A DNA stretch of 30,591 nt from a virus, in IMG/VR virus record IMGVR_UViG_3300028608_000055, positions 1 to 30,591 of that record; one strand, written 5' to 3'. The notes beneath the pieces are model-generated. The model searched no databases, was not told the origin of the DNA, and saw nothing but the letters and a program-made list of their open reading frames with translations. Numbering within the stretch: position 1 is the stretch's first letter; the number at the start of each line of letters is the position of its first letter. Positions 1 to 6,962 of this stretch are shown here, piece after piece. The translations under genes were made by a program, and so were the position numbers.

Positions 1-271
1 ACAGCTCATACCTCTCATCAATCCAGCGCCCCTGAGCGGCTGCTGGGGTAGGGGAGTTGTCTTCTTGTTCGTGCGGGGAGAGCTGGCGCTGGTTGCCGGC
101 CTGCAGCTGGCTGTCGGGGATGCAGCTCAAGCCGCCGAAATAGGACCAGCACGTCACTGCGCGCTGGTCGTCGTGAAACACCTGGAAGACATAGGGCAGG
201 CCTTTTGTTTCGCTAGGGTCTGCGCTGGCGCCGGTGGCCAGCAGCAGGAGGCAGAGGGCGAGGCGGGTCAT
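1..271 (-). CDS. Small exported protein, C-terminal end outside the window
   Basis: The first 90 codons of a leftward gene are present; the rest lies beyond the window edge. It opens with MTRLALCLLLLATGASA, a short basic start, a leucine core and a small-residue AxA-like site, which is a typical Sec signal peptide cut near residue 17. The mature part has a Cys pair (around residues 43 and 51) and a polar, Pro- and Gln-rich tail. The start ATG overlaps the stop of the upstream 62-aa gene (ATGA), so the two are probably translationally coupled. I do not recognise the family. A periplasmic role is an inference from the signal peptide only. Confidence 0.75.
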   Translation of the reverse strand, partial: MTRLALCLLLLATGASADPSETKGLPYVFQVFHDDQRAVTCWSYFGGLSCIPDSQLQAGNQRQLSPHEQEDNSPTPAAAQGRWIDERYEL

Positions 272-456
272 TCCTTCACCTCGATCGTCACGTCGTCGTG
301 GATGCACTCGATGTCGCGGAGATCGTCGTCATCAATCTGCGATTCCCTCAGGTCGTTGCTTTCGAGAAGCTCCTGAACTTCGTCGTCCGGCACGTCGTGC
401 AAGACCCTTTTGAAGTTCACGATGGCTCTGCCGGTCAGGATGATTGTTTTGGGCAC
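268..456 (-). CDS. Small acidic protein of unknown function (62 aa)
   Basis: I start this gene at a GTG (codon 456-454) because AAGGAG lies five bases upstream and nothing before that point looks coding. The product is 62 aa. Its N-terminal third is basic and hydrophobic (begins MPKTIILTGRAIVNFKR). The remainder is strongly acidic, with a DDDD run and repeated ESNDLRES/DDLRDIE segments. It overlaps the next leftward gene by four bases. No family is recognised. It belongs to the distal part of the leftward early operon, where small accessory phage proteins are usual. Confidence 0.7.
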   Translation of the reverse strand: MPKTIILTGRAIVNFKRVLHDVPDDEVQELLESNDLRESQIDDDDLRDIECIHDDVTIEVKE

Positions 457-630
457 AGGCACTCCTTGGCCGCCATATCGCGGCTGAAAGTTGTACAGGG
501 GAAATGGTGAGGTACAGGGTTTCGGTCCGGTGGTCCGATTCAGCTCACAATCCAGCGCTAAGCGGTTGCTCACCGCTTGTGGAAGGCTATGGTGGCTTAG
601 TGCATACAACTAAAGTCGAAGGAGGACGAC

Positions 631-933
631 ATGAGAATTCGCGGTGATGTTTTTTGGTCTTGGGCTGACCCGACGCTTCACCATAGGATTCATGACGAAA
701 CACTCGATGATGGAACGTTGATAGATGTCCAGGTGCGACTGTCGCGGACAGGCAACACGCAGATGTTCATTGGGGTCTATGCGCCTTCAGGCATGCCATT
801 GCATGAAGAGGCCTTTGATTCTCGCCCTGGCGAGTCAATGACCAGGGCAATGGCGTGGGGCGTTGGCCTTGCTCGCCGGGTTGCTACTGAGGGTGCCCGG
901 AGCACGCCTCGTGCTGCGACCTGCTCGAAATAG
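631..933 (+). CDS. Conserved-looking hypothetical protein (100 aa), opposite to its neighbours
   Basis: The start has an excellent ribosome binding site (AAGGAGGACGAC before ATG). The product looks like a compact, mostly beta protein (VFWSWADPTLHHRIHDETL, then alternating strands), ending in a helix (MTRAMAWGVGLARRV) and a low-complexity basic tail. It is a plus-strand gene inside an otherwise minus-strand block and converges on the gene ending at 980. This suggests an independently expressed accessory gene. The 174-bp gap upstream holds a small hairpin (AAGCGG/CCGCTT, 560-578) but no convincing promoter. Function unknown. Confidence 0.75.
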   Translation: MRIRGDVFWSWADPTLHHRIHDETLDDGTLIDVQVRLSRTGNTQMFIGVYAPSGMPLHEEAFDSRPGESMTRAMAWGVGLARRVATEGARSTPRAATCSK

Positions 934-979
934 AGGGGAGAGGGGTTACAGCGTAAGGAGCACAGAAGTACTCCTATGG

Positions 980-1531
980 TCAAACTGAAGGGTTTTCTTG
1001 GCAGCGACGGCATTTGCCGCACGCGGTGCCGAGCTGCCAAGCGCCTTTGCACACTGGCTCGTCTACCTCAGCCGGCGCGATCGGCGCTGCGTTGGCCGAT
1101 AGGTAAGCCAGGATCTTGCCACGAACGTCATGGGTCCAAGGCGTCTTCACGGCCTCACGCAGCAGCACACGCTGCTCGGTCAGCTGGGCGCGCAGGGTGT
1201 CACGCTCTTTGGCGATGTGTACCGATGCACGTATAGCGGCAGATTCTCTGTCACGAAGCCGCTCAATCTCGCCAGGATCGGCGTGGGTGTAAAGCGGAAT
1301 CGCGTACTTGCTTGGCCTGCCTATATCTCTGGCGTGAACCAGTGCAGGCGAGCATCCTGGTGGTGTAATTAGATAGGCCACCGGCTCGCCCTGGTGATGC
1401 TCGGCTGGCTGATCAAGGACAGACTGCACCTCGGTGGATTCCTTGAAAATCTGCGCTTTGGAGAAGCGCTCCTGCCAGGCCTGAAGCTGCTCACGCGGCA
1501 CGCTGACCATCTCGTTTCTGCTCATTCGCAT
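980..1531 (-). CDS. Phage protein with coiled coil and C-terminal Cys cluster (183 aa)
   Basis: The middle of the protein (about residues 88-125) is rich in Arg/Glu/Leu and probably helical (EIERLRDRESAAIRASVH onward). The end carries CKGAWQLGTACGKCRRC, four cysteines that could bind zinc. Residues 50-82 contain the phrase EPVAYLITPPG, which resembles the small regulatory-type proteins often found in early regions of phages of gamma-proteobacteria. Two starts compete: ATG at 1531 (GGGAG four bases away) and ATG at 1525, which overlaps the preceding stop as ATGA. I give the longer form. Function unknown. Confidence 0.75.
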   Translation of the reverse strand: MRMSRNEMVSVPREQLQAWQERFSKAQIFKESTEVQSVLDQPAEHHQGEPVAYLITPPGCSPALVHARDIGRPSKYAIPLYTHADPGEIERLRDRESAAIRASVHIAKERDTLRAQLTEQRVLLREAVKTPWTHDVRGKILAYLSANAAPIAPAEVDEPVCKGAWQLGTACGKCRRCQENPSV

Positions 1532-1728
1532 CCATCTCCCACCGCGGTATACGTGATTTCGAAGGTCAGGAAACTCCCGTCTTCGAAGTAGAAGGTCTTC
1601 TGTTTCTCGCTGACCTGGCGCCGCGTGAAGCTGGCCACGGCCGCCCGGTATGGATCAGTCGAGCGCCGTACGCACTGCGCGATGCTGAGGTGCTGGCACT
1701 CCTGAACCTCAGCCGCTGCTATTTGCAT
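1522..1728 (-). CDS. Small hypothetical protein (68 aa)
   Basis: The ATG at 1728 follows GGAGAAGGGAT, a good ribosome binding site that lies inside the end of the upstream gene (20-bp overlap). The product begins MQIAAAEVQECQHLS and ends in beta-rich FYFEDGSFLTFEITY. No domain is recognised. Tight overlaps on both sides (with the 60-aa Cys protein upstream and the 183-aa protein downstream) place it in the same leftward operon. Confidence 0.65.
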   Translation of the reverse strand: MQIAAAEVQECQHLSIAQCVRRSTDPYRAAVASFTRRQVSEKQKTFYFEDGSFLTFEITYTAVGDGCE

Positions 1729-1891
1729 ATCCCTTCTCCATTGCGTAGCGGGCCTGGCGCTTCTTCGAGCAAGCCCGGTGGTTGCCTACGGACCGGCTGC
1801 GGCCACACTCATCGCAGCGATTGTCCAGTTCGAGGAATGGCATAGGCGCGCCAGGGCGCCGTACCTGGGTGGTTCGGTAGAGCGGCCTCAT
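1709..1891 (-). CDS. Small Cys-containing protein, possible zinc binder (60 aa)
   Basis: The start chosen is the ATG at 1891 whose ATGA overlaps the methyltransferase stop; a longer reading from 1924 would overlap the methyltransferase by 37 bases without need. The sequence CDECGRSRSVGNHRAC holds three Cys and one His in a spacing that could bind one zinc. It is followed by a basic helix (KKRQARYAMEK). Sitting directly after a DNA methyltransferase and coupled to it, a nucleic-acid-related role is possible but unproven. Confidence 0.65.
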   Translation of the reverse strand: MRPLYRTTQVRRPGAPMPFLELDNRCDECGRSRSVGNHRACSKKRQARYAMEKGYANSSG

Positions 1892-3726
1892 GCAGCAAAC
1901 GCCTCGAGCTTGGTTGACTTCCATGGATCATTCGCCCGAGCCAGCGCGGCCATAGGCGGTGGGCTGACACTGTTGCCGCACATGTGCACCTGCTCGGTCT
2001 TGGTGAACGGCTTGCCGTCGGCTCCCTTGTCGATGATGTAGCTGGCGGGGAAGCCTTGGGCGCGGTAGAGCTCGTGCGGCTGCAGCATGCGCAGGCAGAT
2101 GTCGACGATCACATACGGCGTGCCCTTCACAAAGACGGTGACCAGGCCCAGACGGTCCTTGGTGGTCACTGTCGGCGCCGGCGCGTCTGCTGCGCTGGTG
2201 TTTTCGGTGCCGTAGTAGCTGATCAGGAACGCCGCTACTCGAAGCGCACCTTCCTCGTGCTCTGGCGACAGTTTGTACTCGACCAGGGCGTGGTGCTCGG
2301 CGCCTGCGGTCATGGTCGGTACCGGATCATCTACCGCCCGCCCTACGCAGTTTCGACGCAGCGTGGCCAGGCTGGCCGTTACCAGGCGCTGCTGGCTACC
2401 GGTGTTGGTGACCGTGGTCAGTGGCTCGTCCGCGCCTTTGGCTGGCGTGGTGTTGAATCCGCCGTTTGCCTGCTCGATGAAGGCGGTGCACACACCCATG
2501 GCATGGGCCGCACCCGCAGGGCGCTTGTAATTGCCCCCGCTGGTGACGGTCGGCACGGGGTCGGTAATGGCCGTGCCTTCGCTGTTGAACCTGAACTTGA
2601 CCAGGTGGGCCGACGCCATCATCAGCTCGCCGCGATTAGCTGCTGTCACCGTCGGCAATGGGCCGGTCGGGTCGTTCACACGGTCGGTACCCTGATGAGT
2701 TGCGGGAAGAATGACGGGGCTGGCCATGGCAAAAGATCCGCCGCGCGGCCAGGAGGTGACGGTGCGCAGCGGCTCATCTGCCGACTGGGCGAGTTCACCA
2801 GACCAGTTCGCGATCGGCACGATGAACGGCTGCGGGTTGTCGAGCACAAACTTCTTCATGCCCTTGGCCACACGGCGCAGCGTTGCGTCGGCCAGCGCTT
2901 TCTTGCGCCCGAAGATGCTCTTGCTTGGCACGCTCCAATCGATGCAGTCGGCGGCGGTGCGCCACTTCTGCTGGCTCTTGGCGGGGTTCTTAGCGTGGGT
3001 TGGCTCTGGCCACACAATTGGCTGGCCATCGCAACGGGCGATCATGAACAGGCGCTCCCGGCTGGTGGGCGCGCCGAAGTCGCAGGCCTTGATGATCTGC
3101 CATTCAACTTGGTAGCCCATGCCTTCGAGCAGATGCACGAACCGGCGCCAGGTGATGCCGCGTCGCTTCGGGTCGGGCACTAGGAATTGCTGTTGCACTG
3201 GTACGCGCTCACCGACGGCGGCCACAGTGCCGTCCAGCTTCATTACCCGGCCAGTGGCTTTATCGCGCTTAGCAATCAGCGGGCCCCACTGCAAAATCTG
3301 CTTAACGTTCTCGAGGCTGATGACCCGCGGCTTCTTCTTGCCGGCCCACTTCAGGCCGATCCACGACAGGTTGCGGATCTCACGCTTGCGCGGCTGGCCG
3401 CCGGCCGCCTGGCTGTGGTGGGTGCAGTCCGGGCTCATGTGGAACCAGCCCACGGCCCGGCCCTGGCATTCTTCGTCCGGGTCACCCTCGAACACGTCGG
3501 TGGTGAAGTGGCGCGCCGCTGGGTGATTGGCGGTGTGCATGCTGATGGCCGCAGGGCTGTGGTTCTTGGCCACCGTCACCGGGCGCCCAAGGCCCATTTC
3601 CAGCCCGGTGCCGGCGCCGCCGCCGCCACAGAAGAAGTCGACCACGATCTCATCATCCTGAGGGTCAAAGCCGAGGCCGTACTGGGTTTTGAAGTCGAGC
3701 GGGTTCTTTTTCTGAAATGCAGACAT
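1888..3726 (-). CDS. C5 cytosine DNA methyltransferase with repeated target-recognition region (612 aa)
   Basis: This gene encodes a DNA (cytosine-5)-methyltransferase, presumably using S-adenosylmethionine to modify phage or host DNA. Visible family motifs in order: motif I FCGGGGAGTGLE (32-43), motif IV SPDCTHHS with the catalytic Cys101, motif VI ENV (139-141), motif VIII region GAPTSRERLFMIAR (218-231) and motif X CGNSVSPPPMAAL (583-595). Between motifs VIII and X the recognition region is long and contains six copies of a DxPxxTVT-like motif (TVT/TMT at about residues 322, 359, 393, 438, 471, 519). At 612 aa it is much longer than minimal enzymes of about 330-400 aa. No restriction endonuclease is adjacent, so it is probably an orphan enzyme protecting phage DNA from host restriction. 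Confidence 0.95.
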   Translation of the reverse strand: MSAFQKKNPLDFKTQYGLGFDPQDDEIVVDFFCGGGGAGTGLEMGLGRPVTVAKNHSPAAISMHTANHPAARHFTTDVFEGDPDEECQGRAVGWFHMSPDCTHHSQAAGGQPRKREIRNLSWIGLKWAGKKKPRVISLENVKQILQWGPLIAKRDKATGRVMKLDGTVAAVGERVPVQQQFLVPDPKRRGITWRRFVHLLEGMGYQVEWQIIKACDFGAPTSRERLFMIARCDGQPIVWPEPTHAKNPAKSQQKWRTAADCIDWSVPSKSIFGRKKALADATLRRVAKGMKKFVLDNPQPFIVPIANWSGELAQSADEPLRTVTSWPRGGSFAMASPVILPATHQGTDRVNDPTGPLPTVTAANRGELMMASAHLVKFRFNSEGTAITDPVPTVTSGGNYKRPAGAAHAMGVCTAFIEQANGGFNTTPAKGADEPLTTVTNTGSQQRLVTASLATLRRNCVGRAVDDPVPTMTAGAEHHALVEYKLSPEHEEGALRVAAFLISYYGTENTSAADAPAPTVTTKDRLGLVTVFVKGTPYVIVDICLRMLQPHELYRAQGFPASYIIDKGADGKPFTKTEQVHMCGNSVSPPPMAALARANDPWKSTKLEAFAA

Positions 3727-3919
3727 GGGCGGTCCTCTCCTGGGTGGTGTGAGTCGTTGAGGAAGTTCTGTGGGATGGGAAGCTCTAGCTCAGCGGTGTG
3801 CGAAGCTATGTCGCGGCGTCAATGCTGCTGCAGCTACTTCAGTGGGTGATGGTCATCGAGACTGGAAGCCTCTACAATTGTTTGTATGATCTATCGCGTG
3901 CGGCCTAGCTTGCTACGCT

Positions 3920-4375
3920 ATGTCACGGTTAAACCCTGAGCTAGAAAGATTCATTAAAACTGATAGGACTTTGTCGGATGAAATATCAATGGTGATTGAT
4001 TTTCTGCATAAAAACCCTTGGGCTCGGGCGCTGATTCCGCTAATTCTTGCAGGTTTTGCGGGGGTTTTTTCTAGCTCGCTCATAGTTGAGATCGCGAGCG
4101 GAAGTGCAATAATTTGGGGGCAGGCTTACCTAAAGGTGTCCTTTTATTTGTTATTGGTTGCGATTTTTCTTTCTGCGTTATATCAGACTTTTATATTTAA
4201 AAAAGATTCGGCGTTTCTGGGGCTTACACGTAAGCAGTTCGAGGATGGACTTCGGGGGCATTGCCTTCCTGATGCAGCTAAGCACTGCAAGCGCCTACTC
4301 GCTGAAGGAAAAATTGATGAGTTCAATGAGGCGACACAAAAATTGTCCAATCTCTTTGAGGGGCGAAAATCGTGA
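3920..4375 (+). CDS. Two-helix membrane protein, first gene of a plus-strand accessory pair (151 aa)
   Basis: About 35 polar residues precede two hydrophobic segments (roughly 36-58, ALIPLILAGFAGVFSSSLIV; and 71-92, YLKVSFYLLLVAIFLSALYQ). A basic, helical tail of about 60 residues (KQFEDGLRGHCLPDAAKHC onward) follows and is probably cytoplasmic. No Shine-Dalgarno is evident before the ATG. -10-like hexamers TACAAT (3873) and TATGAT (3885) lie upstream without a good -35. Its reading direction is opposite to the surrounding early operon and its base composition is clearly more AT-rich. It overlaps the next gene by four bases (GTGA). Family not recognised; a superinfection-exclusion or defence role is an inference from location and topology. 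Confidence 0.75.
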   Translation: MSRLNPELERFIKTDRTLSDEISMVIDFLHKNPWARALIPLILAGFAGVFSSSLIVEIASGSAIIWGQAYLKVSFYLLLVAIFLSALYQTFIFKKDSAFLGLTRKQFEDGLRGHCLPDAAKHCKRLLAEGKIDEFNEATQKLSNLFEGRKS

Positions 4376-4650
4376 AAGTTTATTCTTCACCTGAGTTTTT
4401 TGAGGATGTTAGGGTTCTCGATACTAATGAGCAGTATGAGGTCATGCATGCATACGAAATGGCGCAGGTGAATAGCAAAAGCCAATTGCTAAGTAGCGGA
4501 GCTTTGCAGCCCGTTTGCGTGGATAATGAAGGTATGTATGTGTTGCATGCCGGGGATAAAGATATTTATTGTGTAACCGGTGCTCAGGACGAGGCTGACG
4601 AAAACGAACTGGTTTTTGTGCGGCTGTCCGGGGGCGGGGATGGGTGGTGA
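4372..4650 (+). CDS. Small protein with possible RelE/ParE-like fold order (92 aa)
   Basis: The GTG start overlaps the previous stop, so the two genes are coupled. The order of predicted elements is strand (MKVYSS), two helices (PEFFEDVRVLD, TNEQYEVMHAYEMAQ), then three strands (GMYVLHAG, DIYCVTGA, ELVFVRLSG). This order is like that of RelE/ParE-family toxins, including a GDKDIYCVTGA segment where RelE relatives have their central strands. Sequence identity to known toxins is not apparent to me and the active residues cannot be assigned. It is AT-rich like its partner. It could equally be an unrelated cytoplasmic partner of the membrane protein. Confidence 0.7.
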   Translation: MKVYSSPEFFEDVRVLDTNEQYEVMHAYEMAQVNSKSQLLSSGALQPVCVDNEGMYVLHAGDKDIYCVTGAQDEADENELVFVRLSGGGDGW

Positions 4651-4779
4651 TCAAGTCCCTGCGCATTTCATTAATGATGGTCGGATATTGTATAGCGCGC
4701 GCACCAGGATAATTGGCGCCTAATCGCGGGGCTCTCTACTATCTGAATGGGAAATTTGTCGGCGGGCAGCATCGAAGGG

Positions 4780-5196
4780 TCAGTCTGCTGCTCGAACCTT
4801 GAAGGTCAGCATGGCGGTGGCGTCGTCGTTGAAGCACTCGGCCAGCTCTTGATAGGCCCGGTATTTGGCCTGGCTGCGAGTTGCTGCCCAAATGCGCCGC
4901 ACGTAATGGCGGGCATCGCCAAGCATGTAGCGGACGTCATCCCAGTCGTACATGCCGTTGGTGAGGACTTCCCACTGCTTGAGCGGCAGCGCCTCAGCCA
5001 TCTCGCCGTACTGCATTTCCCAGGTCGAGTGGTAGTTGCGGATACGCTTCTTCGGGTCGCTGTCGAGGATGACGCCGATGTAGTGCCCGCGGTCGGCCAT
5101 TATTACGCCGGGCTCACCGTTGGCGACCACCCGGGGCCCGATCTTGGCCGGCGCGTCGTAATGGCGGCGAACGTAGTCGCAGTTGTAGTTGCTCAT
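4780..5196 (-). CDS. Conserved phage hypothetical protein (138 aa)
   Basis: I start at ATG 5196 (MSNYNCDYVRRHY...) because GGAG lies six to seven bases upstream; the in-frame ATGs at 5208 and 5241 lack this. The N-terminal half has a beta-barrel-like pattern (AKIGPRVVANGEPGVIMADR, HYIGVILDSD) followed by the phrase NYHSTWEMQYGEM. I know this pattern from unannotated proteins of Pseudomonas and enterobacterial phages. The C-terminal half is helical. No catalytic motif is visible. It sits in the leftward early operon between the RHH-like gene and the methyltransferase. Confidence 0.75.
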   Translation of the reverse strand: MSNYNCDYVRRHYDAPAKIGPRVVANGEPGVIMADRGHYIGVILDSDPKKRIRNYHSTWEMQYGEMAEALPLKQWEVLTNGMYDWDDVRYMLGDARHYVRRIWAATRSQAKYRAYQELAECFNDDATAMLTFKVRAAD

Positions 5197-5310
5197 TGCT
5201 TTCTCCATGCGTGCGCCGCCCTCCGTGGCCGGATGCGGCATGGTGGCAATTTGGTTTGGGATGGGGTATTACAGGCGGCCGAAAATTACGATGAACGCAA
5301 GGAGCTTTGG

Positions 5311-5694
5311 ATGTGGCAGAAGGTAAGGTTGGGCCTCTATTTTGGGAGGCTGGTGATTTGTCTAGCGCTGGTTGCGATTGCTTGCCTAGCGCCATTTTCG
5401 ACAGACATGTTTTTGGGATACAAGCCAATCCCAGATAGCATCGGGCAGTGGTTTGAAAGGACAGGGGCTATCACCACTATTTTTTCCTTGTTGGCCATTT
5501 ACCTCTTGGACGACACCATGAATAGCCTTGTCGATCCGAGGAAGACCGCTGAATTGGCGAACATCAAGATCTACAACGTGTTGGAGTGGCCGGCAGGGCT
5601 GCTCAAAGCGTTTGCCTTCATGGCTACTGTGATCGGCACTGCAATTTGGGGTTACGGCACGGTCATATTGACGCTGCTGCATAAGGCGGTGTGA
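5311..5694 (+). CDS. Three-helix membrane protein of unknown function (127 aa)
   Basis: The ATG at 5311 has AAGGAG six bases upstream (5299-5304). Three hydrophobic segments are visible: LGLYFGRLVICLALVAIACL, TGAITTIFSLLAIYLL and LLKAFAFMATVIGTAIWGYG, separated by polar loops that include DDTMNSLVDPRKTAE. It reads against the early operon and its last 32 bases overlap the end of the convergent minus-strand gene. These are marks of an inserted, separately expressed gene. I do not recognise the family. Superinfection exclusion at the inner membrane is one possibility, by analogy with other prophage membrane proteins. Confidence 0.7.
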   Translation: MWQKVRLGLYFGRLVICLALVAIACLAPFSTDMFLGYKPIPDSIGQWFERTGAITTIFSLLAIYLLDDTMNSLVDPRKTAELANIKIYNVLEWPAGLLKAFAFMATVIGTAIWGYGTVILTLLHKAV

Positions 5695-6193
5695 TTAGCT
5701 CATCCCCCGGATCCTGCTGAATCATCAGCATGCTCTTCCGGTCGAAGGCCAGGGCAAGGCGCGGCGAGATGCTGATTTCGTGCCGTGGCGGTGTGAGAAA
5801 CTTCGCCGCGTGCAGCCGGCCGAGGGCGTGAATTCCGTGGATCAGCGCCTCGATCATCTGGCTGTAGGTGGCGTCAGCCCAGTCGCAGATGGCGCGAAGG
5901 TGCTGGCCCGTTCGCTTCCTGGCTGACAACCGCAGCGGCTCAGTCCGCGCCACGGATCGGTGAGCCTCGATTTCGTGGCGCGCGATCCTGAACAGTGCGT
6001 GATGCCCGAGCGCTTCGATGTGATGAATCATCAGCGTCATCGCCTCGCCCTGTTCCTCTATGCTGGCCCACTCCATCAGCTCTAGCAGGGCCTGTTTAGT
6101 CCCTGGTCGAACCTTCAAACGCAGGTCTTCTTCCTGGTGCTTTGCTGACTTCTCGCGCCGGCGCCGGTCGCGCTCTGCCTGGTCCATCGCCAT
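5663..6193 (-). CDS. Putative DNA-binding protein with duplicated ribbon-helix-helix-like unit (176 aa)
   Basis: After a very basic N-terminus (QAERDRRRREKSAKHQ) the protein contains two similar units: LRLKVRPGTKQALLELMEWA (24-43) running to HHIEALG (57-63), and LRLSARKRTGQHLRAICDWA (87-106) running to HGIHALG (119-125). Each is followed by a related RHEI segment (72-75 and 137-140). Strand-helix-helix order and the LRLKVRP opening fit the Arc/MetJ ribbon-helix-helix fold, which works as a dimer; here two copies may fold as an internal dimer. The start ATG follows GAGGTGCCGT. Regulatory function is inferred. The gene body also contains one copy of the dispersed inverted repeat (5947-5981). 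Confidence 0.75.
   Translation of the reverse strand: MAMDQAERDRRRREKSAKHQEEDLRLKVRPGTKQALLELMEWASIEEQGEAMTLMIHHIEALGHHALFRIARHEIEAHRSVARTEPLRLSARKRTGQHLRAICDWADATYSQMIEALIHGIHALGRLHAAKFLTPPRHEISISPRLALAFDRKSMLMIQQDPGDELITPPYAAASI
5947..5981. repeat. Dispersed inverted repeat, copy 1 of 4
   Basis: Left arm GCGCCACGGAT (5947-5957) and right arm TTTCGTGGCGC (5971-5981) pair perfectly over eight bases (GCGCCACG/CGTGGCGC), with 24 bases from arm start to arm start. The right arm plus the next base (TTTCGTGGCGCG) is identical in all four copies. This copy lies inside the coding sequence of the RHH-like gene. Confidence 0.7.
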
Positions 6194-6274
6194 ACGGCAC
6201 CTCTTTCAATCCGCTGGGCGGGATGTGTATGTGCAACTGGCGGCGACGCTGCTGCGTGAGTTTCTGGATGCGTC

Positions 6275-6439
6275 TCATGGGTGGCACACCTCAATAGGTG
6301 TTTTCTTCGTCGAGCCAGAGGGCATAACCACCAGTAGACGCTTGTTTCCTCGGTATACGCCCCAAGGCTGACCAGTGGATCTGGCCATGGCCGCCGCGTA
6401 CTTCACGGCGGGCACGGGCTGGGAGATTGTGGCGATCAT
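6275..6439 (-). CDS. Small hypothetical protein (54 aa)
   Basis: The reading frame from ATG 6439 to TGA 6275 encodes 54 residues beginning MIATISQPVPAVKYAAAMA and ending TPIEVCHP. It starts three bases after the upstream gene stops, with GGTAGGCC just before the ATG. The middle (QPWGVYRGNKRLLVVMPSG) has two beta strands. It is short but fills an otherwise empty stretch and keeps the tight packing of the operon, so I think it is real. Function unknown. Confidence 0.6.
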   Translation of the reverse strand: MIATISQPVPAVKYAAAMARSTGQPWGVYRGNKRLLVVMPSGSTKKTPIEVCHP

Positions 6440-6442
6440 GGC

Positions 6443-6955
6443 CTACCCCCGATTCCGCTGGAGCGGGAAGTCAATGTCGAACTCGGCAAGAATGCGCGCG
6501 AACCTGCAGTTACCGATGCCCAGCTCCAAAGTCACGCCCCACCGGGACTTGCCGGCATCACGCAGGGCAATGATCTTGTCGGCGAGGTCACGATCCTCCT
6601 GGCTCGGTTCGGTCTTTACCTTCTCCGGTCTGGCCGGTTTCGGCGGGCTGAAGAACCTAAATCCTCCCCGCGCTGCTACGCCCCAGAGAGCGGTCTTGGT
6701 TTCGCCCAGCAGCTTTGCGACCTCACCACAGGTCATGGTCTTGGCGAGCTCTTCGATCTGAGCTGTGCGTGCCTTGGCGCGGCTTTTACGTTCGCCGCCG
6801 CGCTCCTGCTTGACTGGCTTGACCCGCGTCGGCTTCGGCTCAGGGTGATGGCGCTGCCGGAAGGGCACGTACTGGAACCCCTCCAGCACAATGATCCGGC
6901 CGCCAGACGAGAGGAAGGCCGCTTTGGCGGCCTCCAGGTCGATTGATGGGTTCAT
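6443..6955 (-). CDS. Putative DNA-binding phage protein with two helix-turn-helix-like regions (170 aa)
   Basis: Two helix-turn-helix-like stretches are visible: TCGEVAKLLGETKTALWGVA (about 74-94) and DAGKSRWGVTLELGIGNCRF (about 132-152). A strongly basic linker, rich in Lys, Arg and Pro, precedes the first. The N-terminus (MNPSIDLEAAKAAFLSSGG) includes a short strand motif IIVLEGFQYVPF. No enzyme motif is seen. Position directly downstream of Gp157 in the leftward operon suggests an early regulatory or recombination-accessory protein. The exact role is unknown. Confidence 0.75.
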   Translation of the reverse strand: MNPSIDLEAAKAAFLSSGGRIIVLEGFQYVPFRQRHHPEPKPTRVKPVKQERGGERKSRAKARTAQIEELAKTMTCGEVAKLLGETKTALWGVAARGGFRFFSPPKPARPEKVKTEPSQEDRDLADKIIALRDAGKSRWGVTLELGIGNCRFARILAEFDIDFPLQRNRG

Positions 6956-6962
6956 GCTGACC

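Noticed and set aside
1984-3183. Long plus-strand open frame opposite the methyltransferase
   Set aside because: Antisense shadow of a gene with every methyltransferase motif present; composition typical of high-GC antisense frames.
6096-6278. Minus-strand 60-codon frame starting at an ATGA overlap with the 54-aa gene
   Set aside because: It overlaps the well-supported RHH-like gene by 98 bases and its second half is low-complexity Arg/Pro/Ala, as expected for a shadow frame. A coupled micro-gene cannot be fully excluded.
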